The position numbers and the translations under genes were made by a program. 64,000 bases of DNA from Allomyces arbusculus. Lineage: Eukaryota > Blastocladiomycota > Blastocladiomycetes > Blastocladiales > Blastocladiaceae. Positions 1 to 10,603 of this stretch are shown piece by piece. The notes below the pieces were generated by a model. It had not been told where the DNA came from, made no database searches, and was given only the letters and a program-made list of their open reading frames with translations. Each line of letters starts with the position of its first letter. Positions within the stretch are counted from its first letter, which is position 1. The stretch spans positions 1 to 64,000 of the forward strand of contig JADHYV010000039.1 in NCBI GenBank assembly GCA_027604705.1, in the 5' to 3' direction.

Positions 1-2814
1 TCGAGCACGCCGCTGAACGGTCGCACGAGGTAAAAGTAGCCGCCAATGAACTTGATGAACAGGATCGCGCCCCATGTACCGAGCGACAATGCGTGGTCCC
101 ACGGCGTCGGTGGAAGGAAATGCGCGATAAATCCATGCTCGACCAGGTCTTGCCGCGTCTGCAGCCACGAACGACGGAAAAGATCCGCGGGTGGCACGAT
201 CAGCAGGTAGCATGACGTGACGACCGACAATATTAGGTGCGCAGCGGTTACGCCCATGGCGACCGGCCCCGCGCCGCGCTGTGCGAGATCTTGGCCCGTG
301 AACCAGTAGATAAATGCGGTCGGCGCCAAATTCGCAATGAGGATGACAAACAGAACCGACTGGCACCAGACGAGGTAGGCCGTGCGCTTGACCGTGATGG
401 GCAAGAACGAATATTCGGCCCATTTCGCGACCATGGTCACAATAACGCCAATCGCGGACCCACACGCGACGAGACTCCAATGACGCGCTCGGTGCATGGC
501 TTCTGGGAACATGAAGTCAGCCTGGCCCATGGCCTATGATCGCGAGAGGGTATGGGTGAGTTCGGATCGCCAATCTGGCCACGGGCCAAAAGAACGCGTA
601 GCGTGAACGCACCATGTAGTAGAGACCGACGAGATGCAAGATCCAGATGCGCGAGAAATTGGTGACCAAGTGCAGCGGCGTGCGCTTCTCGAGGTAGGTC
701 TTGCGCAGCTTGTACTCGACCTGGTCGAGCATCCAGTACCGTTCTGACGCCGGCATATCGAGCAGCTTTTGCCCGCCCTTGGTCGCTAACGCCGCCAGAG
801 CGTCCCAATCGCGGAACATGTCGTTGAGGTCGTCATACCCGACAATGTCGCTGTGGTCGCGCCGTTGCCGCACGAGTTTGCCGTCTTCGGATACCTTATA
901 TCCTTGCTCCCGGTACGCACGGTAGAGCGGCGTGATCACCTTGTTGAGGAACGCGCCGTCGAGCACTGTCGTTGGTGCCGGCGCTGCCTTGTCGAGCATC
1001 AGGTGGTCGCACGCGAGCTTGAACAAGAAGCACAGGCACTCGGGCATGAACCGAACGTTGGCGGCTTCACCCCAAATGCAAAACCACAGCGCCGTCTGCA
1101 TTGCGCGGTCGGTTTGCGTCAGTCGCTTCATGGCTTTCCGCCAGCGCGACCGCACCACCTTTTGCGTGAGCGTGCCCATCGGGTCGGCGCCAGGATCCGG
1201 CCCAAGCTCATAGGGACCAAACGTGGTCACATACCACTGGCGGTAGTTCGCGTTCTCGCCGCCAATGATATCCGCGTGCAGCGAGGCTACGGCCATATTG
1301 AGTGACATGCGTGCGACACGGCTGTCGATGATCGTCAGCATATACTCGAGCTGGTTGCGCACGCTATCGGCCTGGAACCCAAACCGTCGCTGCAAGTCAA
1401 TGAACATATCCTCGATCAGCTCGCGCGTGACGGGCCGCGGGTCGTTGGGCGCGAACCGTGACGGCAGCGGTAAACTCGTGCTCGATTCCTGTGATTCCGG
1501 GTGGAGAAGCTGCTCCTGCATCGTTACAAACCGTGCGTGACCCTTGGGTTCGCGCTGCTCGTCGACGACCGAGAACTCGTCGAGCAGCTCGCTGGGCCCA
1601 ACCTTGGTATCTACGAGCGTCGAAATGACCGACGCGGGTGACGCCGTGTTGGCCACGCCAAAGACCGACCCTTCCGTCAAGCGACGAAGCGACGATATGA
1701 ATCCAGAGCCCGTGTAGGACCCGCGCGCACTGTTCGCGACGCGCGACGAAATTATGGACCGGCCGGACATGACCGAAACGTTGTCAAAGTGGCCACACTC
1801 CGAGTGTCCTTGATTGAGCCGCTGATGCGCGTGCCGAGTGGCGGGCGGCCACGTCGGTGGCCCGTCCTGCTGCACTTGCGGTTTGCCGTCATACTCATCA
1901 TCGTCGTCGTCGTCATCCTCGTCGCCGTCGTCGAAATCCGACGCGGCTGCTGACGCGCCCGAAACAAGCGTCGTCCCACGGCTCGTGGTCACATCGTCGT
2001 CATGAATCGGCCATTTCATACTAGCCTTGACCACGTTGTGCTGCCGAAGCGTGTCGGTCTGCGGTGAAGTCCACTGTGATCCAGGGGCGGTACCCGGCAC
2101 GCCCGCCACGTTCAGCACCTTAATCGAGCTGTACTCCCTTGGCACGGCATGGTCTTGCGACAGCGCGTCCGGTGGGAAATGCAGCTGCAGGTGTTGCACC
2201 GACAGCCGCTTGGACAGCGGGTTCGACGACAGTCTCGCGCGATCGACAGTGCGGTTCCCAGGCTGCGTCGGCTTGTGGCCCGCCTGCGATGGGTACCGCG
2301 TGAGCCCATCGTTCATACCGGCCGCCTGGCCTGTGAGCGCCATGTGGTTCGACAAATTCGACCCGGACATCATGCTCGTGCGACTGGCCGGCGTGTCATT
2401 ATCATTGGGCCGCGGTAGCGCCAACGACGAGGGCAGCTGCGGCTCGTTGTGCTGCGGTTTTGCTGGCAAACTCGGCGGCATCGACGATTTCGACCACGAA
2501 CCGCGCGTCGACGGCTGCTGAAGAAGCGGAACGGACGGCAGCCATTGATCTTCCGCCGTGGGTCGCTGTTGCGGTAGCGTGAACGACGATGACTGGTATG
2601 GCAGCGGCTGGTATTGTTGGCTGTGCCCATGGAACGGTGCCGTGTGCGCTGCAACGGCAGCGGCCGGCCTTACGCGACCATCGCGTTCGCCGCCCTCCGA
2701 GGAGCCCATAGTTATCGTGCTCGCACTTGAGCCACCGCCGTCGTCAAATTCGCCGGTGGGCGCGTGCCGTGAGCCGTGGCTCATGCTTGACGGCGGATCA
2801 CGATTCTTGGTCAT
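1..2814 (-). CDS. FKS1: 1,3-beta-glucan synthase (FKS family), 5' part, runs off the window
   Basis: Catalytic subunit of beta-1,3-glucan synthase, a plasma-membrane enzyme that polymerises UDP-glucose into cell-wall glucan. Only the N-terminal part lies here. Residues 1-450 are a low-complexity Ser/Pro/Gln/Asp-rich cytosolic extension with an acidic D/E run. From about residue 458 the FKS1 dom1 region follows, with the diagnostic motifs DMFIDLQRRFGFQ, WFCIWGEAANVRFMPECLC and LHLVTNFSRIW. Exon 1 is 2814-583. A short intron is inferred at 582-534 (its donor GTGGCC is weak). Exon 2 reads on to the window edge with hydrophobic membrane segments (GVIVTMVAKWAEYSFLP). The catalytic domain is off the window. 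ATG at 2814 is the only upstream Met. Family assignment is firm; the exon 1/2 junction is less so. Confidence 0.93.
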
Positions 2815-4388
2815 GTCTACCGTATTTCCGGTGTTAGCCCGTCCTTACCGCAAACTCGTTCTTGCCTCGCTTCCTCCAATCCAAAGGTCGTGGAAATTGC
2901 GTACCAAACTCGTCCACTTTCGCGGGGTTGCCAGCACGGTCGCCGGATCAAGCAAACTGGCGCGGTACACTGAGGGCCGCGCAGAAAAAACTGGTACTGG
3001 TTTGTCCGTCGCTCGGATCCGTCGCGATGCAGCTGGCTCGAGGGTGACGGTCGAGCGAGACCGAGAGAAAGAACGACTTGGGCACCACCGCCGCGACGTT
3101 TTATCCATCAGGTACATCAAACGTGGAGGACCGGCTGATTTCCTTCCGCACCGCGACGGTACGCGCTTGCCCTGGTGAGAACGGGGCGAGAACGACAGCG
3201 GGTGTCAAGGCTGAGCGAATGATGTTCCGGTCGGGCAAAGCAAGCCGTGGCCAGTTGCCTTGAAGTCGCAAACGGCACTCCCAATCACCATATCGCGCAC
3301 GTCGCAATTGCCTTGATATCGCGTCGGGAATGTTTGACGACCGAGCGCGCACAGCCGAGCGGTAACGAACACCCAGGTGCAAGTGTCGAAGCGGACGCGG
3401 TAGGCAATAGAGCGATGAGCGCGTGGGCGCAGACGCAGCAGGTGTCAGTGCCATTAATGGTGCCGCCGGCTGCCAGCCCTCCCCGTGCACAAACCACCTT
3501 CTTGCAGTGCAGTTGCATCGCCTTGCTACCGAGCAGCACCGTGCAGCGGTGGAGACGCCAGAGGCGGCACCCGGCACCACACGATCTTGATCATAACCAG
3601 CACACGCGAGCGACGCGACGACGGGTGGGGGCTCGTCGATTCTGGTGGCGGTGGTGGCGTGGTTCTCGCGGGGCTGTGCCTGCGATCGTGTGCAGCAGAT
3701 CGTGAGCGATCGCGATGCGGTGAAAGGCGGAGCACAGCAGTACTTGCCGTTTGCATCTTTGAAGCGTCCCGGCGCCCTCACGTGCAGCGCAGCACGATCG
3801 AGGCAAGTGTCACGCTCACCGCGATCGGCCCTTCAGCCCTCAATTTTTTGCTCAGCGACCGTCGATCAGGTCTACCACGCCCGCCCGGCCGCGCCTGCCT
3901 TGGGCATGCTCGGCGATGAAAACACGGGTTGCTCGTCCACTGCTTATTTGCCTGCTTGCTGATATGCTGCGAGGACTACGTCATTCGTGCGCCGTGTCGA
4001 ACGGGGTGGCAAGTCGGTTGATCCTGACTACTCTGCTCCCCTGTCCGGACCCTGGCTGGACGAAGTAGTTTCCGTTCATCATCCTCTGGCCACACCTGAA
4101 CACTGGCGCTGCGATCGGTGCTGAACGTTTCCCTCCTGCGCGTGTGCGCTCGAGCACGGGTATTGGTGATCTGCATTGATGGGCGCCTGACCAGGAGGGC
4201 ACATCGATTCATGATTGTGATGAGCCGGACGCCTTGGCAACTTCGTCGACCACTCTCGCGTCGTTTTCTTGCACGTCTTGTTGGAAATCCAGTTGGAATC
4301 ATAAATATCCACATTCTCCACCCAAAAACCCGCATCCAAAACTGTCTGTCCCTCCGCCCCCCCCCCCCCCCCTCCCCTATCCAAAACC
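2815..4388. other. Intergenic region, FKS upstream / WRAP73 downstream
   Basis: About 1.6 kb between the FKS start codon and the WRAP73 stop codon, both on the minus strand. It should hold the FKS promoter and 5' leader. No ORF here resembles a protein I recognise, and the open frames are short and mutually overlapping. A run of 16 C lies at 4357-4372, just past the WRAP73 stop. I see no clear TATA box. Confidence 0.5.
4357..4372. repeat. Poly-C run (16)
   Basis: Uninterrupted C homopolymer just past the WRAP73 stop codon. No coding role. Confidence 0.8.
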
Positions 4389-6200
4389 TCAAACATGCAC
4401 GTCGTCGTGCGCTTCCGTGACAAACCCCAAACAAAACCCGGCCTTGCCCACGACCAGCAACTTCTTCCCGTCATTGCTCCACATGAACGAGTGCGCGGCA
4501 AACCCTTGGTGCGGAAGCATCCAAAACTCGGTGCGCCCCGCCGGTTCCTCGTCGTCTGCTTCCTCGTCGGCCGCGGCCGTATCGGGCGGCCCGTGCCACA
4601 GGTAGAGGTGGTCGGCGCCCGTGCAAAACACGAGCGTGTGCTTGTGCGCCTCGGCGTGCCGCCAGGCCATGTGCTTGATTGAGTGCGCTTGGCGCAAAAC
4701 GGCGAGGAGACGGAGTGTGTGCGCAGAGTAGATGAAAATGGTGGAGGGCTTGTTTTCTAGCCAACGCGAGAGCGGGAGCAGAGAGAAGGCGTGAGATTCA
4801 ACGCGACGCGCGCGAGCGGGGATGGAAGAGCAATAACGTACGGCACTTGACGGCCAAGTACCGGCCGTCGGGCGACCAGCACAGCGCCGAGACACCGAGC
4901 TTAGTGATGGGTGTGTTCGCGTCAGTCTTGACGGCAGCCAGCGTCACGGACGTGGTCTTGCCCGCTTCGGTCGGCGGCGCCACGACCGAATCTAGTGCGG
5001 AGAAAAGTCGATTTCCCGGGTTTTCCCACAAGCACAGTTCGAGCCCACCGCGACAACGTACACGCTGGCGGCACCGGCCGCACCAAATCCGCCGCCGAGG
5101 GCCAATCGGTACTACTCCCACCCAGCTGCGCCGTATCAATCGACTCGAAGTACACGGTTGGCCGCTGTTTTCGGCTCAAAACGAGCGTGGTCGGTTCGAG
5201 TGACCAGTCAACGAGCGAGTTGAACGTGTAGTGGTTGAGCAAGCTGACCGTCTGGTCGTAACTTCCCACAGCCAGGAACTGGCCCGTGGGCGACCACGCG
5301 AGCGATCGAATGCCGAGATTGTGGTCGGCAGCGCGCGTGGGCGGGTGGAGAAGGTGTCCGTCGGGCGAGTAGATCAGGACCTTGAACTTTATTTGGCAGG
5401 AGTCGTGAGTGGGCTGTTGTGTGGGGAGGAATTGCGCGAGCAAAAACGCACCTCAAAGACGGAGTCGGTCACAGCAATAAACCGGCCTTCGGGCGACCAG
5501 GCGATATTCGATGCGTCGGTCGTATCGATTTGGAACCTCTATCCAGCGCGCGGGCGGGAAACCAGCACGTCAACGTGAATATCAAGCACACCAGCATGTA
5601 TTCCACCCTCCACGACACCACCTGGCATACCTTGACGAGCTCCCAGTCGATACAGTCGTAGACATTCACAAAATCGCGCCCATCCACGCGGTCCAGGACC
5701 GCCATGTACCTAAAATCTTTGCGGAACGCACACCCCGGAATCCGCTCCGCCGGTGCGTCCGACACACACCCTCCGTCGGCGGGCGCGTCAACGACTTTCG
5801 GTTGCTGAATATATGTGAGCGATCCGTCGACGAGCGACCAAATCGAGATGCGCAGGCCAAACGCCGACCACGACAAAATGCTGCGGCCCGACAACGGGTC
5901 CCAGATGGCGCGCACGCAGCCGGTGATGCCCTCGTCAATCTTGGCAATCGGCGCGTCGCTGGGCTCCACGGGCCAGACTTGCATTGCGCCAGCATCGTAG
6001 GCGGCAATCAGCAAGTACTTGCCGCACGGCGAGAAGGAGGCGTGCGAGATGGCGTCGACGGCGGTAATGACATTGACGACGGCGAGTGTGTCGGCGTCGC
6101 GAATGACCAGTTTGTGGCCGACAGTCGCGGCAACATAGGCGCCGTCCGGACTGAACGAGCATTGGTTGCCGGCTTGCTTGAAGAGCTCGGAAAAATCCAT
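4389..6200 (-). CDS. WRAP73: WRAP73/WDR8-like WD40 repeat protein
   Basis: Homologue of WRAP73 (WDR8), a WD40 protein that acts with SSX2IP/Msd1 at centrosomes, basal bodies or spindle poles to anchor microtubules. The N-terminus MDFSELFKQAGNQCSFSPDG matches the family start almost residue for residue. Repeats follow with FSPCGKYLLIAAY, IDEGITGCVRAIWDP, IRSLAWSPTGQFLAVGSYD, VSALCWSPDGRYLA and LVFCTGADHLYLWHGPP. Five exons fit with consistent phases: 6200-5631, 5538-5452, 5386-5062, 4991-4842 and 4756-4389, giving 499 aa, the usual family length. Introns are about 65-95 nt with GTATG, GTGCG or GTACG donors. It lies head-to-tail behind the methyltransferase gene (194 bp gap). Confidence 0.9.
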
Positions 6201-6394
6201 TGCGGCGACTTGGATGCGATGCTGGTGTGTGTGTCTGCCGTGGTGCTGGCGGCAACCGTCAAATCAAGGTTGTGGTCAAACTTGGAACTGTTCGCACACG
6301 CATGGCTCTCGAGACTCAAAGCTGCAACATGCGACCAACTGACGACTGTGACGACCACGGTCCCTGTCCGACGACGACACCACAATGTATTTGC

Positions 6395-7357
6395 CTACTC
6401 ATCCTTGCCCGGCTTCAATTTCATGATATACCACCGCACGTTCAACCCGGCGCGCAGCTCCTGCGGCAAGTACGGCGCCACGTCGCGGTTGACGTCCATG
6501 TACCCAATCTCAAACACTTGCATCGCCTGCTCCAAGAACGCTTGCTGAATCGACTCGTTGCGCACCTCGCTCACAACCCAGACCGTCGTCGCCGGCCTTG
6601 GTCCACCAGGCGTCACGGGCGAGCACAGCCGCACCAGACACTCGACGAGATCCCCCGCCGAGACCTCCGAATAGATACAATCGCAGGCGACAATCAAATC
6701 AAACGGATGACCCGGCACGACCGCGTCTTTATCCCCCCAATCGAGCGCGGATGCGGTGATTCGTGGGACCCCACCGGCCCCAATCGCCAAGTGCGGATTA
6801 CGTGCGATATTGTCGTCGAGAATCGGCACGACGTCGGCAAGGTCGGTCGCCGTGACACGCGCATCGAGGGCAGCCAAGGCGAGTGCGAGCAATCCGATGC
6901 CGGCGCCGACTTCACAGACATGCAGGGCGCCATAGTCGTGGATGCCGTGTGCGTGCCGTGCGTAGAACCAGCAGGCGAGGATAAAGGCCGTGTTCCACAG
7001 TTGGCCGCCGATAAAGACCGATGCGCGCTGCTTGAGGTGCACGGTGAGCGGCGGGAGTGCGCCGTGGTTGGTCGTGGTGGAAATCGTGACGCTGATCGAG
7101 TCAGCCGCTTGCGTTGCCCACCGGTCGAGCGCGTGCAGTTCGCGTTCGAACGGCTTCCCGTCCTCGTAGCCGCGCAGTGTGTAGGACAGCGAAATTGGTG
7201 CGTCGGCAGCGGCAGCGTTGATGAGGCCTTGATCACGATTTGCCGGGGTCGAGACTACAGCATCTTGGTTGTCGACTTGGTGACCTGCTGTCGTGCCTGC
7301 TGTCTTGCCCCTTCGCTGTGCCTGCTTGAGCTTGCGTGCTTCCTTGTGCGAGACCAT
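6395..7357 (-). CDS. Lysine methyltransferase-like protein (Methyltransferase_16 / METTL21 family)
   Basis: Seven-beta-strand SAM-dependent methyltransferase of the METTL21/EEF-KMT group, which methylates lysines of translation factors or chaperones. It is a single exon of 320 aa. SAM-binding motif I reads CEVGAGIGLLALALAALDA, followed by the acidic residue of motif II (VTATDLADVVPILDDNI). DLIVACDCIYSE corresponds to the family's DxxY-type post-II motif. Upstream, VFIGGQLWNTAFILACW resembles the family's 'LWxxALxLA' entry segment. ATG at 7357 (MVSHKEARK) is the first in-frame Met; the frame is open further upstream but only with non-ATG codons. The N-terminal 50 residues are basic and Gln-rich. 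Which substrate it modifies cannot be told from sequence. Confidence 0.82.
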   Translation of the reverse strand: MVSHKEARKLKQAQRRGKTAGTTAGHQVDNQDAVVSTPANRDQGLINAAAADAPISLSYTLRGYEDGKPFERELHALDRWATQAADSISVTISTTTNHGALPPLTVHLKQRASVFIGGQLWNTAFILACWFYARHAHGIHDYGALHVCEVGAGIGLLALALAALDARVTATDLADVVPILDDNIARNPHLAIGAGGVPRITASALDWGDKDAVVPGHPFDLIVACDCIYSEVSAGDLVECLVRLCSPVTPGGPRPATTVWVVSEVRNESIQQAFLEQAMQVFEIGYMDVNRDVAPYLPQELRAGLNVRWYIMKLKPGKDE

Positions 7358-7590
7358 GTGCGCTGTCGAGTGAATTGCAACAAGTGCGACGCCGTGAGCA
7401 ATGGATGTGGTTGATGTGGATCGTGATCGACGCGGGGCAGCAACCAGCAACAGCAAAACGAGAGTGCATGTTGATCAGAGAAGTTCGCGAGCTGGCCAAA
7501 ACCGCCCACCCGAAAGAAAGCGGGAGCATGGCTTTTGTATTGACATCCGCGCGTACCTCCACCCGGCACGCGCGCACTCGTTCGTCTCGT

Positions 7591-9396
7591 TCACGTCTTG
7601 CGCCCAAACAGCGACCCGGTCGGGCGAGAGTTCATGCTGCCAAACAAGCCCGTCCCCGGCGATCGCGACGTCGACCCAGGCGCAGGATCACTCGGCAGCA
7701 ACCCCGGGCGCACGGCGCCGAACAGCGGCCCCGATCCGGGCGGCCGCGGCGCAAACAGGCCGCCACCGGCCCCAGGCGCGCGTGGCGCGCCAAATAGTCC
7801 ACCGCCGGGCCTTGGTGCGCCAAGACCTGGTCCTGGGCGGCCAAACAGTGAGGGCGCGGGCGCGGGAACGCGCCGTGCGGGAGTCGCGGCGGTGGTGGCG
7901 GCGGAAGGAGGAGGTCGTGGTTGCGAGGAAGATGAGAAAGAGGACGAGGACGGCGGAGCGAGTGGTTGAGGAACGGTGGGTGCGGGTGCGGCAGTCTTTG
8001 TTGCAAGAGGCACAACAGCCGGCGCGGGCGCCGGCGTACTTGTCGCAGGAGGAGACGCGACAGTGCTGGTATCGAGCGTGGGTTTCTTGATCGGTCGAGC
8101 GCCAGGACGTGGTGGACTCGCGGCACGCTTGGTCCCGGCCACGCGTGACGTCGGTTTGGACGCCAGAGCGGGTGACGGAACGGGTGTGGATGCCGAAGCG
8201 GTTGCCGGGGCTGAGACCGCCGCAGGCGCAGGTACAGACGCCGGTGGCGCCGTTAGGGCTGGGCTCGGTCGTGCCGCGAGAGCCACCGCCACCGGTTTCG
8301 CGTCGGCTCGAGTCAGCGCCGGTTTTGAACGTGTCGCAGCTGGGATGGGGGTCGTTGATGGAGCTGCCGTCACTGCTGCGCCTGGTGCTGTCCTTGACGA
8401 CGACGTAGCGGCGACAGACGCGATCGCGGCAGGACGACCAAACAACGGTGTTGCGCCTGCTGAGGCCGGCGAGGACGACGGTGCCGCGCCAAACAATCCA
8501 CCGGCGGACCGACGTACGCCAAAGAGATTGCCGCTCGCCGTGGTACTCGACCCGCGACCAAACAGCGACGAGGCGGAGGACGAGGACGGTGGAGCCGACG
8601 GCGGTGGGAGTGCTGGTGCAGTTACCGCGGATGTGCTGGAGGGGGCGGGTTTCAGGTCAACAACGACGGAGCGCGATCCGGAAGATGACGACGAGGACGA
8701 TGAAGGCAGCGGCGGCGCCGTCTTGGTGCTGGAGACTGGTCCACTGGACGACGACGCGGGCGGAGGCGCCAATGGAGACGCCGACGGCATCGAAGTTGCG
8801 CTCGCGCTCGTAGTCCTGGCCTGATCCGCACCACTGGCCAGACTCGTCGGCGTGTCCCCATCCTGCGCGGCGAACCCATTCTCATCCCCTATCGCATATT
8901 TCTCCGTCCACTGCCTTGCCGTCGCGACAAACCGCGTGCGGTGACTGCGATAAATCCCCGCAATCTCGGCATCCAGCGGGTCGTCCGGGTTCGGTTCTGC
9001 GAGCAGCATCCTCACGGTGGCCAACGCCATCCTCAGATTCTTGGCCGCCGACCACCGCCCCGCATCGCTACCCTCCTTCAAGATATCCACACAAATGCGC
9101 CCATTTTGGTCGATGTTTGGGTGAAACACTTTGGTCACAAAGCGAATATGCGGCGGGCACAGCGGGTACTGGCGCGACAGGCAGCATTCGACGTGGAAGG
9201 ACCCGCCGGCGTAGGGCGTGTTCTGTGGGCCGGTAATCACGGCGTCGAGCCACAGGCCTGACGTGTCGAGCGAGTCGGTGTCGTGCGCGCGCGGGCGGCA
9301 TTGTACGCCGTCGGGCGCGTCGGTGGAGAGCAGGTCGAGCTCGGTCTTAATGCGCTTAAGGTAGCCGCTCGTGCGCAGCTGGCCGGCGGCGGCCAT
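7591..9396 (-). CDS. UBE2T: UBE2T-like ubiquitin-conjugating enzyme with a long FG-repeat tail
   Basis: Single exon, 601 aa. Residues 1-165 form an E2 UBC fold. HPNID precedes the catalytic Cys102 (GRICVDIL), and EPNPDDPL plus FVATARQWTEKYA match UBE2T, the E2 that with FANCL monoubiquitinates FANCD2 in crosslink repair. UBE2T is normally about 200 aa. Here roughly 435 extra residues follow, rich in Ser, Ala, Pro and Thr, with nine xLFG motifs (three GLFG, three SLFG, two PLFG, one NLFG) plus one GLFA. They fall in two clusters, near residues 275-320 and 518-600. These resemble cohesive FG repeats of nucleoporins. A basic stretch KRAASPPRPGARPIKKP between the clusters could be a nuclear localisation signal. 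The frame is continuous, so the fusion does not depend on splicing. It shares a 377-bp upstream region with the divergent deaminase gene. Confidence 0.85.
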   Translation of the reverse strand: MAAAGQLRTSGYLKRIKTELDLLSTDAPDGVQCRPRAHDTDSLDTSGLWLDAVITGPQNTPYAGGSFHVECCLSRQYPLCPPHIRFVTKVFHPNIDQNGRICVDILKEGSDAGRWSAAKNLRMALATVRMLLAEPNPDDPLDAEIAGIYRSHRTRFVATARQWTEKYAIGDENGFAAQDGDTPTSLASGADQARTTSASATSMPSASPLAPPPASSSSGPVSSTKTAPPLPSSSSSSSSGSRSVVVDLKPAPSSTSAVTAPALPPPSAPPSSSSASSLFGRGSSTTASGNLFGVRRSAGGLFGAAPSSSPASAGATPLFGRPAAIASVAATSSSRTAPGAAVTAAPSTTPIPAATRSKPALTRADAKPVAVALAARPSPALTAPPASVPAPAAVSAPATASASTPVPSPALASKPTSRVAGTKRAASPPRPGARPIKKPTLDTSTVASPPATSTPAPAPAVVPLATKTAAPAPTVPQPLAPPSSSSFSSSSQPRPPPSAATTAATPARRVPAPAPSLFGRPGPGLGAPRPGGGLFGAPRAPGAGGGLFAPRPPGSGPLFGAVRPGLLPSDPAPGSTSRSPGTGLFGSMNSRPTGSLFGRKT

Positions 9397-9773
9397 GATG
9401 GAAGCAGTTGGATGCGGTAAGTTGGTGGCGAGCGCGCGCGTTGGCCGCGTCGCGGTCGTTTCGGCGATGGGATCTGCATCGCCGCGACCACGACGATGAC
9501 GGCGGAGGCCGCCGGGCAGCAGGGACTCACTGCATGCGAGGAGGCGCAGGGCACCTGCAAAGCACGTGCCTCGCGTGCATTGGAATGTCCCACCTCCCGG
9601 CGTCTCTCACGCGGCCACCTCCACCGTTTCGCGCCGCGTGGGCCTAAAGATATGACGAGGTCCCGGAGCCGCCCCCGCACGCGACACGGTACACCCGACC
9701 AGCCCGCTACAATCGAGCACACGCCGCCCGTCCACCCGCCGCCCGCGCCCCCCGAGCCGACCCACCAGCAACC
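9397..9773. promoter_or_regulatory. Divergent promoter region, UBE2T-like / deaminase
   Basis: 377 bp separate two divergently transcribed start codons, so both promoters should lie here. The stretch is GC-rich, with pyrimidine-rich sequence near the deaminase start. I see no TATA box and no recognisable operator. Confidence 0.45.
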
Positions 9774-10394
9774 ATGTCTACCACCTGCACCACCACCACC
9801 ACCGTCGACCCCGCCGACCTCTACTGGCTCCGGCACGCCATCACCATCGCGCACCGCTCCGCGCCCGTCGCCTCAGCCTACTGCGTCGGCGCCGTCCTCG
9901 TCTCGCGCACCACCCCCAACGCCCCTCCCCTCCCGCGCGCATCCGACGCCGTCACGCCACCCGACGCGCCCACCAACCAAATCGTCCTTGCCACGGGCTT
10001 TTCGCGCGAACTGCCCGGCAACACGCACGCCGAAGAAGTATGCTTGCTCAAGCTACCTCCTGCGATTGATCTGGCCGGATGCACGCTGTACACGACCATG
10101 GAACCGTGCTCAACGCGCTTGTCGGGCCGGCCGAGTTGTACGGGGCGCGTGCTCGACGCCAAGGTGCCGCGTGTCGTGATGGGGATCGTCGAGCCGGCCG
10201 ACCTGTTTGTGCAGTGCACGGGGGCCGATACGTTGCGCGAGCGTGGCGTCGAGGTCGTACACGTCCAGGGGTTGGAAGAGGAGTGTTGGGCGCCGAACCG
10301 ACACTTGCGCGACCGGTACGACGACGGGCGCACCAAGGCCAACAGGGCGCCGAAGAGTCCGGGAGCAGCTGGCGCGGGTGCTTCTGACGCGTGA
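9774..10394 (+). CDS. RibD/Rib2-type pyrimidine deaminase
   Basis: Zinc-dependent CDA-fold deaminase, 206 aa, one exon. The zinc site is complete: H85-A-E87 (NTHAEEVCLL), with Glu87 as proton shuttle, then P111-C112 and C122 in TMEPCSTRLSGRPSC. The motif, the following VPRVVMGIVEP and the closing GADTLRERGVEVV resemble the deaminase domain of bacterial RibD and fungal Rib2, which deaminates the pyrimidine intermediate of riboflavin synthesis. There is no reductase or pseudouridine-synthase domain. A related cytidine/dCMP-type deaminase is the alternative. The first 10 residues are Thr-rich. ATG at 9774 has a good context (ACCATGT). Confidence 0.78.
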   Translation: MSTTCTTTTTVDPADLYWLRHAITIAHRSAPVASAYCVGAVLVSRTTPNAPPLPRASDAVTPPDAPTNQIVLATGFSRELPGNTHAEEVCLLKLPPAIDLAGCTLYTTMEPCSTRLSGRPSCTGRVLDAKVPRVVMGIVEPADLFVQCTGADTLRERGVEVVHVQGLEEECWAPNRHLRDRYDDGRTKANRAPKSPGAAGAGASDA

Positions 10395-10603
10395 ACGGCA
10401 ACGCTGTATTTTCTTTATATATATGAAATGAGGGCTTGTATTATGCATACTTGGGAGGACACGAAACGACCAACCAACAAAAACGAACGCCAGAGATCAC
10501 ACGAACAACAAACCACCACCAACTACAGCTTCCACACCGCGGAATCACAGGCCCGCCCATGAGTCCTCAGCGGTCCGCTTCGCCGGCAAAGCGACACCAT
10601 GGC

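Noticed and set aside
6200-7414. 404-codon plus-strand ORF opposite the methyltransferase
   Set aside because: It is the antisense of a gene with clear SAM-binding motifs and has no domain of its own.
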